Assembly: GCF_011388215.1 (NCBI RefSeq)
Contig: NZ_CP049989.1
Location: 3,534,001-3,598,000, forward strand
DNA: 64,000 nucleotides
Direction: 5' to 3'
Source of the DNA: Hydrogenophaga crocea
GTDB lineage: Bacteria; Pseudomonadota; Gammaproteobacteria; Burkholderiales; Burkholderiaceae_C
The position numbers and the translations under genes are program-made. The notes beneath the pieces are model-generated. The model did not search any database. It was not told the DNA's origin and worked only from the letters and a program-made list of their open reading frames with translations. The stretch's first letter is position 1. Every line of letters begins with the position of its first letter. This document shows, in pieces, positions 1 through 9,060 of this stretch.

Positions 1-147
1 GTCGCTCGCCACATCGAGCGCTTCCTGGTCGAGCGAGGCCTGGTCGCGGCCGACCTCGTACTCGGCGGCCAGGAACACCAGCACCGTGAGTAGCGCGCCC
101 ACCAGCAGCAGCAGCGCGCCCCACAGCGGCCAGCGCGGCGATTTCAT
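1..147 (-). CDS. Membrane-anchored protein, 5' end only (possible sensor histidine kinase)
   Basis: Only the first 49 codons lie in the window, and the gene continues past base 1. The start is the ATG read on the minus strand at 147-145. The peptide opens with a short basic stretch, then a strongly hydrophobic segment (residues about 8-28), then a charged acidic/basic region rich in E, D, Q and R. This is the layout of an N-terminal signal anchor followed by an extracytoplasmic sensor domain, as in DctB-like histidine kinases. No kinase motif is visible, so function is an inference from resemblance. It lies downstream of the nitrilase gene on the same strand, separated by a structured repeat (181-256). 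Confidence 0.5.
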   Translation of the reverse strand, partial: MKSPRWPLWGALLLLVGALLTVLVFLAAEYEVGRDQASLDQEALDVASD

Positions 148-180
148 GGGGATGTTCCGAAGCGCGTGCCTTGCCCAGAG

Positions 181-256
181 ATACCGCGGAACCGGCTTTG
201 CCGGGCCGCTGGTATCGCCCCCTTGAGGGGGTCGCGCGCAGCGCGGCAGGGGTGGG
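181..256. repeat. Extragenic structured repeat, copy 1
   Basis: The stretch folds into two hairpins. One has outer arms ATACC-GCGG / CCGC-T-GGTAT (181-189 and 206-215) enclosing CCGGC-TTT-GCCGG (192-204). The second is CCCCC-TTGA-GGGGG (218-231). A GCGCGCAGCGCGG run and a G-rich tail follow. A related element with a C5/G5 hairpin, a GCAGCG run and a G-rich tail is at 39853-39948. Such elements are familiar between genes in Comamonadaceae genomes. They are probably mRNA-stabilising or terminating structures, though that role is inferred. Confidence 0.6.
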
Positions 257-1066
257 TCATGCCAACACCCGGTGCTGCAGCGAGGGCAGCTGCTCGCGCA
301 CCTGACGCAGGCGCGCGGCGTCGAGCTCGGCGATCACCACGCCCGGGCCCTCGGCGTGCATCGCGAGCACCTGGCCCCAGGGGTCGATCACCATGCTGTG
401 GCCCCAGGTGCGGCGGCCGTTTTCGTGCAGGCCGCCCTGCGCGCTGGCGATCACGTAGGCCTGGTTCTCGATCGCGCGGGCGCGCAGCAGCACCTCCCAG
501 TGCGCCGAGCCCGTGGTGTGCGTGAACGCCGCGGGCACCAGCAGCACGTCGGCCGCGAGCGCGCGGTAGAGCTCGGCGAAGCGCAGGTCGTAGCACACGC
601 TCTGGCCGATGCGCCAGGCCTGGCCGGCCTGGTCGAGCAGCTCGAAATGGGTCGGGGCCGTGCCCGCGGTGAGCACGGCGGATTCGTCGTAGCGCTCGCG
701 GCCGTTGTCGTAGCGGAACAGGTGGATCTTGTCGTAGCGGCTCAGGCGCTGGCCGCGGGCGTCGTAGACCAGCGAGGCATTGGCCGCGTGCGCGGGGTCG
801 TCGGTGGCCAGCGGCAGGGTGCCGCCCACCAGGGTCATGCGCAGGTCGCGCGCGGTGTCGCTGAGGAAGTCCTGCACCCGGCCCAGGCCCAGGGTCTCGG
901 CGATCACGAGCTTGTCCTCGTCGCGCGCGCCCATGAAGCAGAAGTACTCGGGCAGCACCGCGAGCTCGGCGCCGGCCGCCGCGGCCAGGCGCAGCAGGCG
1001 CAGGGCCTCGCTGAGGTTGGCGTCCAGGCTGATGCCCGAGACCATTTGAATGGCGGCGACTTTCAT
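257..1066 (-). CDS. Carbon-nitrogen hydrolase, Nit1/Nit2-like amidase
   Basis: 269-residue single-domain nitrilase-superfamily protein. The Glu-Lys-Cys triad is visible: E40 in AVLPEYF, K113 in YDKIHLF and C158 in SVCYDLRF. The YDLRFAELYR context after the cysteine is typical of the Nit2 / deaminated-glutathione amidase branch, which hydrolyses omega-amides such as deaminated glutathione in the cytoplasm. The length matches the family (about 265-280). The start MKVAAIQM is the canonical one. It follows yhdP by 46 bases on the same strand, an arrangement common in betaproteobacteria, so co-transcription is likely. The exact substrate cannot be read from sequence. Confidence 0.9.
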   Translation of the reverse strand: MKVAAIQMVSGISLDANLSEALRLLRLAAAAGAELAVLPEYFCFMGARDEDKLVIAETLGLGRVQDFLSDTARDLRMTLVGGTLPLATDDPAHAANASLVYDARGQRLSRYDKIHLFRYDNGRERYDESAVLTAGTAPTHFELLDQAGQAWRIGQSVCYDLRFAELYRALAADVLLVPAAFTHTTGSAHWEVLLRARAIENQAYVIASAQGGLHENGRRTWGHSMVIDPWGQVLAMHAEGPGVVIAELDAARLRQVREQLPSLQHRVLA

Positions 1067-1112
1067 GCGGGCTCCTGTGGCGGCGGGTGGGGCGGGCGTG
1101 ACGCGGGCGAGC

Positions 1113-4100
1113 TTACTGCAGCGGCTGCGGCGGCGCGGCAGGCGCGGCGCTGCGCGCCACCTTCTGCACCTGCGGGTCGGCCCAGCTGCCGCTGACGCGG
1201 AATTCCTGCGTGGCCGCGCTCTGCATGGGCTGGCGCAGCAGGAACTGCGCGAGGAAGGTGCCCAGGCCCACCGCCGGGTTGATCGCGGTGGCGATCAGCG
1301 AGGCCGTGCCGGCGTTGATCTCGGGCACCACCACCACCTTGAGGTCCTGCGTTTCGCGCGCCACGTCGGCCGAACCTTCGAGCAGCGCGGCGGCGTTCAC
1401 GCCCTTCATCTGCAGGTTGTTGGTGTGCACCACGCCGCGCTCGATGCGCGCGTCGCCGCGCACGAAATCGAAGGCGAAGCCGTCGGAGAAGACGTCGCGG
1501 AAATCGAGCACCAGGCGGCGCGGCAGCGCCTGCAGGCTCAGCACGCCGAGCAGGCGCGCCGCGCCCGGCTCGGCCTTGAGGAACTGGCCACGCTCCACGT
1601 CGAGGTGCAGCTGGCCCGACAGCGAGGGGTAGTCGGGCGCGAAGGGCGCGCCCTGCCAGCCCAGCGTGCCTTCGAGGCGGCCGCGGCCGCCGCGCACCAG
1701 GCCCTCGCGGCCGAAGCGCTCGAGCAGCGCGCCGCTGTCCTGCACGTCGAGGCGGAACTGCAGCGCCGTGCGGCGCGGGCCGCTGCCCTCGGCGCCCGCG
1801 CCCGACGCGGCCCAGTTGCCGCTGGCCGTGAGCCGCGCCTCGGGCACGCTCACGCGCAGCGCGTTGAGGCGCCACTCGGCCACGCGCAGCGGCCCGCCGC
1901 GGTTGACCGCCTCGACCTCGACGCGCCCGAGCGAGCGGCCGTCCCACTGCAGGTCTTCCACCGCGATGTCGAGCGCGGGCACGCTGTTGCCGGGCTGCTC
2001 GAGCAAGCGCTCGACCTCGCTCGGCGCCTGCCGCGGCAGGGTCAGGCGCGCCAGGCGGGCGTACACGCTGCCGGCCTGGGGCCCGCTCGCGGGCCGGAAC
2101 TCCACGTAGCCGTTGAGCCCGTCGGCATCGACGTTGGCGCGCCACAGCGGGCCTTCGCGCGTGGCGCCCACCACCACGCGCTGGAAGCGCCGGCCATCCA
2201 CCGCCACCGCATCGGCCTGCAGCGAGACGTGGCTGGGCAACCAGGCCATGGCGTCGCCGCCCGCGCCAGCGGCCGGCGCGCCGGCCGCCGCGGGCAGCAG
2301 CTTGCGCCACTGGTCGACGTCGAGTTCGGCCACGCGCGCCTGCACCGCGATGCCCTGCTCGGGCAGCGGCGCGCGCTCGCCCGCGGGCAGGCCCAGGGCG
2401 ACGCTGGCGCGCGGCGCGCGCGGCGTGGGGCCGAGCTCGCGTTCGAGCTGCAGGTCGAGCACCGGCGCGGCCGCGGGCCCGAGCGCCACCGCCACGCGCT
2501 CGCGCGTGGCCTGGCCATCCTGCACCGCGCTCACGCTGCTGTCGTAGCGCAGCGGCCAGCTCGCTTCGGCGGGTTTGGCCAACGGCGCCGGCAGCTGGAT
2601 CGCCATGCCCTGCAGGCTGCTGCTGATGCGCAGCTCGGGCTCGCCGGCGCGAAAGCCCAGTTGCACGGTGTAGGGCGCGCTGCCGCTGGCGTGCGCAAAG
2701 AGCGCGCCGACCGGGCCCAGCCCGCCCTCGCGCAGGCCGGCGGCGCTGGCCACGCCCTGGCCACGGAACTGCAGCTGCACCGGCGCACCGGGCTCGGCGC
2801 GCAGGCTGCCGTCGAACACGAGTTCACCACCCAGCACCTGGGCGCGCGCACCGTTGAAGGCGAAGCCGCGTTCGCTGAAGCTGAGCGTGCCGCGGGCGCG
2901 CGCCAGCAGGGGGGAAGCGGGCGTGATGCGCAGGTCGGTGCCGTCCAGGCGCACGCTGCCGCGCACGCGCGTGGCCTTGAGGTCTTCGAGCGGCAGTTCG
3001 AGCCGCAGCTCGGCCCCCGCCGGGCCGCTGGCCGTGGCGCGCGCCAGCGCCTGCTGCGTGTAGCGGTTGAGCGGCGTGCGCTGCACGTGGCCCAGCAGCG
3101 CCTCGCCCGGGCCGTTGGCGCGCAGCCGCACCTGCACCACCGGGCGGTGCGCGAGGTCGTCGACCACCACCGAGGCCTGGTCGATGCGCACCCCGGGCGC
3201 GCCGTCGAGGCCGCCTTCGATGCCGGTGATGCGCATGGCCATGCGGTCGAGCGCGAACTGCGCGCGCGCGCCACGCACGCCGGGCCAGGGCGGATCGCCC
3301 GCCGCCTGCAGCGCGGGCGGCAGGTGGTCGAAATCCACGCCCTCGAGCGCGGCCGTGATCTGGAAGGTGCCGGGCGTGTGCTGGGGCTCGTTGAAGGGCA
3401 TGTCCCAGACCTCGCCCTGGAGGCGGAAATTCACCTGGCGCGACACGCCGGCCCTGACCGCGTCGCGCACGTAGTGCCGCGCGTTCTCGTTCACGCTCAG
3501 CGGCAGGTAGCGGTGCACCGCGGTGCCGTCGGCGCGCGTGAGCCGCGCCGTGAGGTCGAGCACACCGGGAAAGCGCGCGCGCGCCGGGCTGGTGGCCGGG
3601 TCGCCGGTGTGCCAGCGCACCCGCACCGTGCCCTCGGCGTGGGCGTTGGCGAAGCTGCCGTCGTCGAGGTCGACCTCGATGCGCTCGCCCTTGACGCGCC
3701 AGGCCAGCCGGGCGTCGAGGCGGTCGAAGGCGATGCGCGGCTCTTCGAACACGTCGGGGAAGTCGAGCGCGCCCTGGCGCAGCGCGAGCTGGGCGCGGCC
3801 GCCGTTCTGGTCGAGTTCGAAGCTCAGGTCGGCGTTGTCCACGCCCGGGCGGCCCGGCAGGGGAAAGCGCCCGCTGCGCGAGAGGCGGCCGCTGGGTTCG
3901 CCGGCCAGCGCGAGCCCGCTGAGCCGGCCCTTGGCGCGCAGCACCGCCTGGCCCGCGAGCGGCCCGCTGCCGCGCGCCTGCCAGGCGAGGTCGAGGTCGT
4001 CGAGGCGGCCGCGCGGCTGCAGGCGGCCGAGCCAGCCCCGCGCCTCGCCGGGCAGGGGCAGCCGCTCGGCCAGCGCGGTCAGCGTGGCCAGGTCGACCGC

Positions 4101-5273
4101 ACGCGCCTGCACCTCGGTGCGCGCGCCCTGGCGCTCACGCGCGCGCTGGTGGGCCACGCGCACCGTGCCGCCACGCCATTCCTGGCCTTCGGCGGTGCGG
4201 AAGGCGAGCCGCTCGGTGCCCGCGGTCCACTGGGCCTCGGTCCAGGTGGCCTCGAGGCGGCCGTCGAGGCGTTCAAGCGCCAGCGCCGGCAGATCGGGCC
4301 CGAGCTGCAGGTCCACGCCGGTGAGCGCGGTGTCGAGCGTGAGCGCTTCGATGTCGCCGCGCTGCAGCCGGGCCCAGGCGCGCAGCGCGCCCTGGCCGCT
4401 GCGCACCTCGACGCCCCAGTCGCTGAGGTCGGCGTGGCGGCGCAGCAGTGCCACGTCGGCGCGGCTGAAGTCGGCATAGAGCTGGCCGCTCCAGTCGTCC
4501 CAGGGCTGGCGCGGCGCGCCGCCCAGGCCGGGCAGTCGCCACAGCGGCTCGCGCAGCCGCGCGCGCAGGCTGAAGCGATCGCCCCAGGCGGGCTCGGGGG
4601 TGGCGTCGAGCCGCAGGTCGTGCGAGCGGTGGCCGTTGCGGGCCACGAAATCGAGCTCGCGCAGCAGCACCGGCGGCTGGCCGCGACGCTCATCCGTCCA
4701 GCGCACCGTGCCGCCGCGGACCGCGAACTCGGTCTGGTCGAAGAACCACTCGGCGCCGCGGCCGTCGCCCGAGCCGCTGTCGGTGAAGGCCATGCCCGCG
4801 ACCTCGATGCGGCCATCGGCAAGGCGACGCACGTCGAGCACCGGCCGCTCGATGAGGATCTGCTCGAAGCCGCCGCGCCACAGCGAGGCCACCGACACCG
4901 CGCCGCGCACCACGGGCAGCTCCAGCGCGCTGCGGCCGCTGCTGTCGAGCAGGCGCACGTCGCGCAATTCGAACGAAGGCACCAGGGGCGGCAGGCCGCC
5001 ATCGGGGTTGCCGACGGAGCGGATGGCGCCGATGCGGACCTCGACCCCGACCGCGTGGCTCGCCCACCTTTCCAGGTCGGGGCGCCAGTTTTCGATCCGC
5101 GGCACAATCCACGCCTGCAAAACGATCCAGGTCAGCAGGAAGATGCCCCAGGCGCCCGCCACGAGCCACAACAACAGGCGCGTGGCCATGGCCCAAAGCC
5201 GCAGCAGACGGCCGGCCGTGACGGCGCCGTCGTCGCGCGCGGTGTTGGCCTGTTGGGATCGCATCATGTCCAT
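1113..5273 (-). CDS. yhdP: YhdP family protein (AsmA-like envelope phospholipid transport)
   Basis: 1386-residue protein with one N-terminal membrane anchor (about residues 27-57). The rest is a very long, beta-rich, low-cysteine periplasmic part with the DUF3971 and AsmA-like C-terminal signature regions of the YhdP family (E. coli member about 1270 residues). YhdP-type proteins are thought to bridge inner and outer membranes and carry phospholipid outward, with TamB and YdbH. The ATG at 5273 has the expected short cytoplasmic head before the anchor. It diverges from glnE with almost no intergenic space and is probably co-transcribed with the downstream nitrilase gene. Confidence 0.92.
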   Translation of the reverse strand: MDMMRSQQANTARDDGAVTAGRLLRLWAMATRLLLWLVAGAWGIFLLTWIVLQAWIVPRIENWRPDLERWASHAVGVEVRIGAIRSVGNPDGGLPPLVPSFELRDVRLLDSSGRSALELPVVRGAVSVASLWRGGFEQILIERPVLDVRRLADGRIEVAGMAFTDSGSGDGRGAEWFFDQTEFAVRGGTVRWTDERRGQPPVLLRELDFVARNGHRSHDLRLDATPEPAWGDRFSLRARLREPLWRLPGLGGAPRQPWDDWSGQLYADFSRADVALLRRHADLSDWGVEVRSGQGALRAWARLQRGDIEALTLDTALTGVDLQLGPDLPALALERLDGRLEATWTEAQWTAGTERLAFRTAEGQEWRGGTVRVAHQRARERQGARTEVQARAVDLATLTALAERLPLPGEARGWLGRLQPRGRLDDLDLAWQARGSGPLAGQAVLRAKGRLSGLALAGEPSGRLSRSGRFPLPGRPGVDNADLSFELDQNGGRAQLALRQGALDFPDVFEEPRIAFDRLDARLAWRVKGERIEVDLDDGSFANAHAEGTVRVRWHTGDPATSPARARFPGVLDLTARLTRADGTAVHRYLPLSVNENARHYVRDAVRAGVSRQVNFRLQGEVWDMPFNEPQHTPGTFQITAALEGVDFDHLPPALQAAGDPPWPGVRGARAQFALDRMAMRITGIEGGLDGAPGVRIDQASVVVDDLAHRPVVQVRLRANGPGEALLGHVQRTPLNRYTQQALARATASGPAGAELRLELPLEDLKATRVRGSVRLDGTDLRITPASPLLARARGTLSFSERGFAFNGARAQVLGGELVFDGSLRAEPGAPVQLQFRGQGVASAAGLREGGLGPVGALFAHASGSAPYTVQLGFRAGEPELRISSSLQGMAIQLPAPLAKPAEASWPLRYDSSVSAVQDGQATRERVAVALGPAAAPVLDLQLERELGPTPRAPRASVALGLPAGERAPLPEQGIAVQARVAELDVDQWRKLLPAAAGAPAAGAGGDAMAWLPSHVSLQADAVAVDGRRFQRVVVGATREGPLWRANVDADGLNGYVEFRPASGPQAGSVYARLARLTLPRQAPSEVERLLEQPGNSVPALDIAVEDLQWDGRSLGRVEVEAVNRGGPLRVAEWRLNALRVSVPEARLTASGNWAASGAGAEGSGPRRTALQFRLDVQDSGALLERFGREGLVRGGRGRLEGTLGWQGAPFAPDYPSLSGQLHLDVERGQFLKAEPGAARLLGVLSLQALPRRLVLDFRDVFSDGFAFDFVRGDARIERGVVHTNNLQMKGVNAAALLEGSADVARETQDLKVVVVPEINAGTASLIATAINPAVGLGTFLAQFLLRQPMQSAATQEFRVSGSWADPQVQKVARSAAPAAPPQPLQ

Positions 5274-5338
5274 CGCGAATTATGACGGGGCACTCCTGCC
5301 CGGGTTCCGACATCGGTGAGCGCTTCTTGTCAACGAAT

Positions 5339-8080
5339 GTGAACTCCGCTTCCCCGTTCGGCGCCGCCGAACGCCGTGCCGACCATTCCCGCTTCGTGCA
5401 GCGTGTGCGGCGGCGCTACGCCGACGAACTCGCCTGCCTCGCACCCGGCGCACCCGACAAGGCGGCCATGCGCGCCTGCCTCGAACGCCTGGCCGGCGAG
5501 CGCGGCCTGGCCCGGCCCGCGGCGCTGCGCGTGCTGCGCCAGCTGGTGCTCGAACGCCTGGCCGTGATCGACGCCGAGCAGGGCGCGCCGCTGCAGGCCG
5601 TCACGCGCGCGGTCACCGAGCTCGCCGAGCTCGCGCTCGACGAGGCCTGCCGCCTGGCCTTCGCCGAACTCGACGCCGTGCATGGCGCGCCCCTGACCGC
5701 CAGCGGCGCGCGCGCCGAGCTCTGGGTGATCGGCATGGGCAAGCTCGGGGCGCGCGAGCTCAACGTTTCGAGCGACATCGACCTGATCTACGTCTACGAC
5801 CACGACGGCGAGACCGCGGGCAACGCCGAGGGGCGCAACCGCCTGAGCAACCACGAGTACTTCGCCAAGGCGGTCAAGCACATCTACCAGACGGTGGGCG
5901 AAACCACCGAACACGGCTGCGTGTTCCGCGTCGATCTCGCGCTGCGGCCCAACGGCAACTCGGGGCCCAGCGTGGTGTCGCTCGGCGCGCTCGAGGAGTA
6001 CTTCCTCGTGCAGGGCCGCGAATGGGAACGCTTCGCCTGGCTCAAGAGCCGCGTGATCGCGCCCGACGCGGTGCTGCGGACCGCGGGCATGCAGGCGCTG
6101 CGCGCCACCGTGCTGCCCTTCGTGTTCCGCCGCTACCTCGACTACGGCGTGTTCGAGTCGCTGCGCGTGCTGCACCGCCAGATCCGCGACCACGCGGCCA
6201 AGCGCGCCGCGGGCAACCCGGGCCGCGCCAACGACGTGAAGCTCTCGCGCGGCGGCATCCGCGAGATCGAGTTCACCGTGCAGCTGCTGCAGGTGGTGCG
6301 CGGCGGCCAGTTTCCCGAGCTGCGCACCCGGCCCACGCTGGACGCGCTGCAGCGCGTGGCCAAGGCCGGCCTCATGCCGGCCGACAAGGCCGAGGCGCTG
6401 GCGCGCGCCTACGAATTCCTGCGCCAGGTCGAGCACCGCATCCAGTACCTCGACGACCAGCAGACCCACGTCATGCCCGAGCGCGACGAGGACCTGAACT
6501 GGCTCGCCGCGAGCATGGGCTTCGCCAACACCTGCGCTTTCCTGCACGCACTCGATGCGCACCGCGAGGTGGTGGCCGAGGAGTTCGACATCCTGCTCGG
6601 CGGAGGCACGCAAGGCAGCTGCAAGGGCAAGGGCTGCAACGGCGCCGCACGCAGCGCCGACGAAGAGCTGGCCAGCGCGCTCGCCAGCCTGCCCCAGGCC
6701 TTCGCCGCGCGCGTGCAGCAGTGGCGCGAGCACCCGCGCGTGCAGGCCCTGCGCGAAGACACGCGCCAGCGCCTGGTGCGGCTGGTGCAGCGCACCGGCG
6801 CCTGGATCGACGAGGGCCGCGTGAGCGAACTCGCCGCGCTGCGCATGACCGACTGGATCGAGCCGCTGCTGCGCCGCGAGAGCTACCTCGCGCTGCTGCA
6901 GGAGCGGCCCTCGGTGCACGAGCGGCTGCTGCGCCTGCTGGGCGCGGCCAAGTGGCCCGCGCGCTACCTCATGCAGCACCCGGGCGTGATCGACGAGCTC
7001 GCGAGCCAGCAACTGCTGGCCGAACGCTTCGACGCCGAGGCCTTCGAGGCCGATTGCGAATCGCGCCGCGCCTCGCTGCGCACCACGGGCGAAGACGACG
7101 AAGAGGCCCTGCTCAACCTGCTGCGCCGCGCGCACCACGCCGAAACCTTCCGCACGCTGGCGCGCGACGTCGAGGGCACGCTCACCGTGGAGCAGGTGGC
7201 CGACGACCTCTCGGCGCTGGCCGACGCCGTGCTGCGCCTGACCGCGCGCTGGTGCTGGTCGCGGCTGAAGAACCGCCACCGCGAGACGCCGGCCTTCGGC
7301 ATCGTGGGCTACGGCAAGCTCGGCGGCAAGGAGCTCGGTTACGGCAGCGACCTCGACATCGTGTTCGTCTACGAGGACGAGCACGAGAACGCGGGCGAGA
7401 TCTACGCCGCCTTCGTGCGCAAGATGATCAACTGGCTCACGGTGAAGACCGGCGAGGGCGACCTGTTCGAGATCGACACCGCGCTGCGGCCCAACGGCAA
7501 CTCGGGCCTGCTGGTGACGCGCTTCGAGGCCTACGAGAAGTACCAGACCCAGCGCGGCAGCAACACCGCCTGGACCTGGGAACACCAGGCCATGACGCGC
7601 GCGCGCTTCGTGCTCGGCAGCGCCAGCCTCACCGGCCGTTTCGACGCCGTGCGCGAGGCCGTGATCACCGCGCCGCGCGACCCCGCGGCGCTGGCGCAGG
7701 AGATCGTGGCCATGCGCGCCAAGGTGCGCGCGGCGCACCCGGTGCGCGGCGAGCGCTTCGACGTCAAGCACAGCGCGGGCGGCATGGTCGACGTGGAGTT
7801 CGTGGTGCAGTACCTGGTGCTGCTGCACTCGCAGGCGCACCCCGAGCTGCGCGCCAACAGCGGCAACATCACCCTGCTGCGGCGCGCGGAGGCGGCGGGC
7901 CTGCTGAGCCCGGGCCTGGGCGAGGCCAGCGGCCGCGCCTACCGCCGGCTGCGCCAGGTGCAGCACCGCGCGCGCCTGGACGAGGCACCGACGCAGGTGG
8001 ACCCCGCCGAGCTGCAGGAAGAGGCCGCCACCGTGCGGCGGCTGTGGCAGGAGGTGCTGGGCCACGCGAGCGCCGCGTGA
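5339..8080 (+). CDS. glnE: Bifunctional glutamine synthetase adenylyltransferase / adenylyl-removing enzyme
   Basis: GlnE adds or removes AMP on glutamine synthetase in response to PII, tuning nitrogen assimilation. Two nucleotidyltransferase domains are visible. The N-terminal one (GMGKLGARELNVSSDIDL) is the deadenylylating half. The C-terminal one (GYGKLGGKELGYGSDLDI) is the adenylylating half. The SDxD pair in each holds the metal. The start is uncertain: an ATG at 5282 sits only 8 bases from the divergent yhdP start and has no ribosome-binding site, and homology begins near SASPF. I chose GTG 5339 (913 residues). TTG 5327, with GGTGAG 7 bases upstream, is an alternative. Confidence 0.93.
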   Translation: MNSASPFGAAERRADHSRFVQRVRRRYADELACLAPGAPDKAAMRACLERLAGERGLARPAALRVLRQLVLERLAVIDAEQGAPLQAVTRAVTELAELALDEACRLAFAELDAVHGAPLTASGARAELWVIGMGKLGARELNVSSDIDLIYVYDHDGETAGNAEGRNRLSNHEYFAKAVKHIYQTVGETTEHGCVFRVDLALRPNGNSGPSVVSLGALEEYFLVQGREWERFAWLKSRVIAPDAVLRTAGMQALRATVLPFVFRRYLDYGVFESLRVLHRQIRDHAAKRAAGNPGRANDVKLSRGGIREIEFTVQLLQVVRGGQFPELRTRPTLDALQRVAKAGLMPADKAEALARAYEFLRQVEHRIQYLDDQQTHVMPERDEDLNWLAASMGFANTCAFLHALDAHREVVAEEFDILLGGGTQGSCKGKGCNGAARSADEELASALASLPQAFAARVQQWREHPRVQALREDTRQRLVRLVQRTGAWIDEGRVSELAALRMTDWIEPLLRRESYLALLQERPSVHERLLRLLGAAKWPARYLMQHPGVIDELASQQLLAERFDAEAFEADCESRRASLRTTGEDDEEALLNLLRRAHHAETFRTLARDVEGTLTVEQVADDLSALADAVLRLTARWCWSRLKNRHRETPAFGIVGYGKLGGKELGYGSDLDIVFVYEDEHENAGEIYAAFVRKMINWLTVKTGEGDLFEIDTALRPNGNSGLLVTRFEAYEKYQTQRGSNTAWTWEHQAMTRARFVLGSASLTGRFDAVREAVITAPRDPAALAQEIVAMRAKVRAAHPVRGERFDVKHSAGGMVDVEFVVQYLVLLHSQAHPELRANSGNITLLRRAEAAGLLSPGLGEASGRAYRRLRQVQHRARLDEAPTQVDPAELQEEAATVRRLWQEVLGHASAA

Positions 8081-8096
8081 CCCGGGGCGCCCGAGC

Positions 8097-8948
8097 TCAG
8101 GCCGCGGCGGGGGCCGGGCCGGCGCCGGTCGCCAGCGATTTGCGGAAGCGGTTGAGCTCCTGCACCGACTTGAAACTGCTGTCCATCAGCAGGCTCATGT
8201 TGTGCAGGATGCGTTCGACCACCTTGTTCTCCCACACCGCGTCGAACGCGATCTGCTTGTCCAGCCAGTGCTCGAGCCACTCGGGATTGGGCAGGCGGCT
8301 CTGGATGGTGTCGTTGGGAAACAGCGCCTTGTTCACGTGCAGGTTGGTCGGGTGCAGCGCCTGCGCGGTGCGGCGCGCGCTGGCCATGAGCACGCCGACC
8401 TTGGCGAAGGCCGAACGCGCCTCGTCGCCGAACTTGGCGATGGCGCGCTTCATGTAGCGCAGGTAGGCGCCGCCGTGGCGGGCCTCGTCCTGGCTCAGCG
8501 TGGTGTAGATGTGTTTGATGACCGGCTCGGTATGCCACTCGGCGGCGCGGCGGTACCAGTGGTTCAGGCGGATCTCGCCGCAGAAGTGCAGCATCAGCGT
8601 TTCGAGCGCGGGCGCGGGGTCGAACTCGAAGCGGATGTCGTGCAGCTCCTGCTCGGTCGGCGCGAGGTCGGGGCGGAAACGCTTGAGGTATTCCATGAGC
8701 ACCAGCGAGTGCTTCTGCTCCTCGAAGAACCAGATCGACATGAAGGCCGAGAAATCGGAGTCGTCGCGGTTGTCGCGCAGGAACATCTCCGTGGCAGGCA
8801 GCGCCGCCCACTCGGTGATGGCGTTCATCTTGATGGTCTGCGCCTGCTCGTCACTGAGTTGCGTGCCATCGAATTGCGCCCAGGGGATGTCCTTCTCCAT
8901 GTCCCAGCGGACGGACTCGAGTTGCTTGAAGAGTTCGGGATAGAGCAT
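8097..8948 (-). CDS. Ferritin-fold di-iron protein, acyl-ACP-desaturase-like
   Basis: 283-residue soluble helical protein with a full six-ligand di-iron pattern: E46, E77xxH80 (in FFEEQKH), E125 and E155xxH158 (in SQDEARH). This E...ExxH...E...ExxH order and spacing fits the acyl-ACP desaturase / ferritin-like superfamily better than ferritins or rubrerythrins. No membrane segment is present. Databases usually label such proteins only 'ferritin family'. It lies 112 bases downstream of the LitR/CarH-like regulator on the same strand and has a possible -10 box of its own at 9011-9006. A role in fatty-acid oxidation or desaturation is inferred from ligands and context. Confidence 0.75.
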   Translation of the reverse strand: MLYPELFKQLESVRWDMEKDIPWAQFDGTQLSDEQAQTIKMNAITEWAALPATEMFLRDNRDDSDFSAFMSIWFFEEQKHSLVLMEYLKRFRPDLAPTEQELHDIRFEFDPAPALETLMLHFCGEIRLNHWYRRAAEWHTEPVIKHIYTTLSQDEARHGGAYLRYMKRAIAKFGDEARSAFAKVGVLMASARRTAQALHPTNLHVNKALFPNDTIQSRLPNPEWLEHWLDKQIAFDAVWENKVVERILHNMSLLMDSSFKSVQELNRFRKSLATGAGPAPAAA

Positions 8949-9005
8949 GGCGGTCTCGCGGTACGGGCGCCGGGGGGCGCAAAAGGGACGCAAAAAACGG
9001 GCGAC

Positions 9006-9011
9006 ATTGTA
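9006..9011 (-). promoter_or_regulatory. Candidate -10 box for the di-iron protein gene
   Basis: Read on the minus strand the bases are TACAAT, about 57 bases upstream of the start codon at 8948. No good -35 hexamer was found 16-18 bases upstream, so this is a weak call. Confidence 0.3.
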
Positions 9012-9060
9012 GGCGTGGGGGTATCCCGCCGCGCGAGAAGCCCGACGGCCGCGTGGCCGA

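Noticed and set aside
1050..5285. A 1411-codon open frame on the plus strand opposite yhdP
   Set aside because: It is the antisense shadow of a high-GC gene: its translation is dominated by H, R, Q and A with no recognisable domain, while the minus-strand frame has clear YhdP features.
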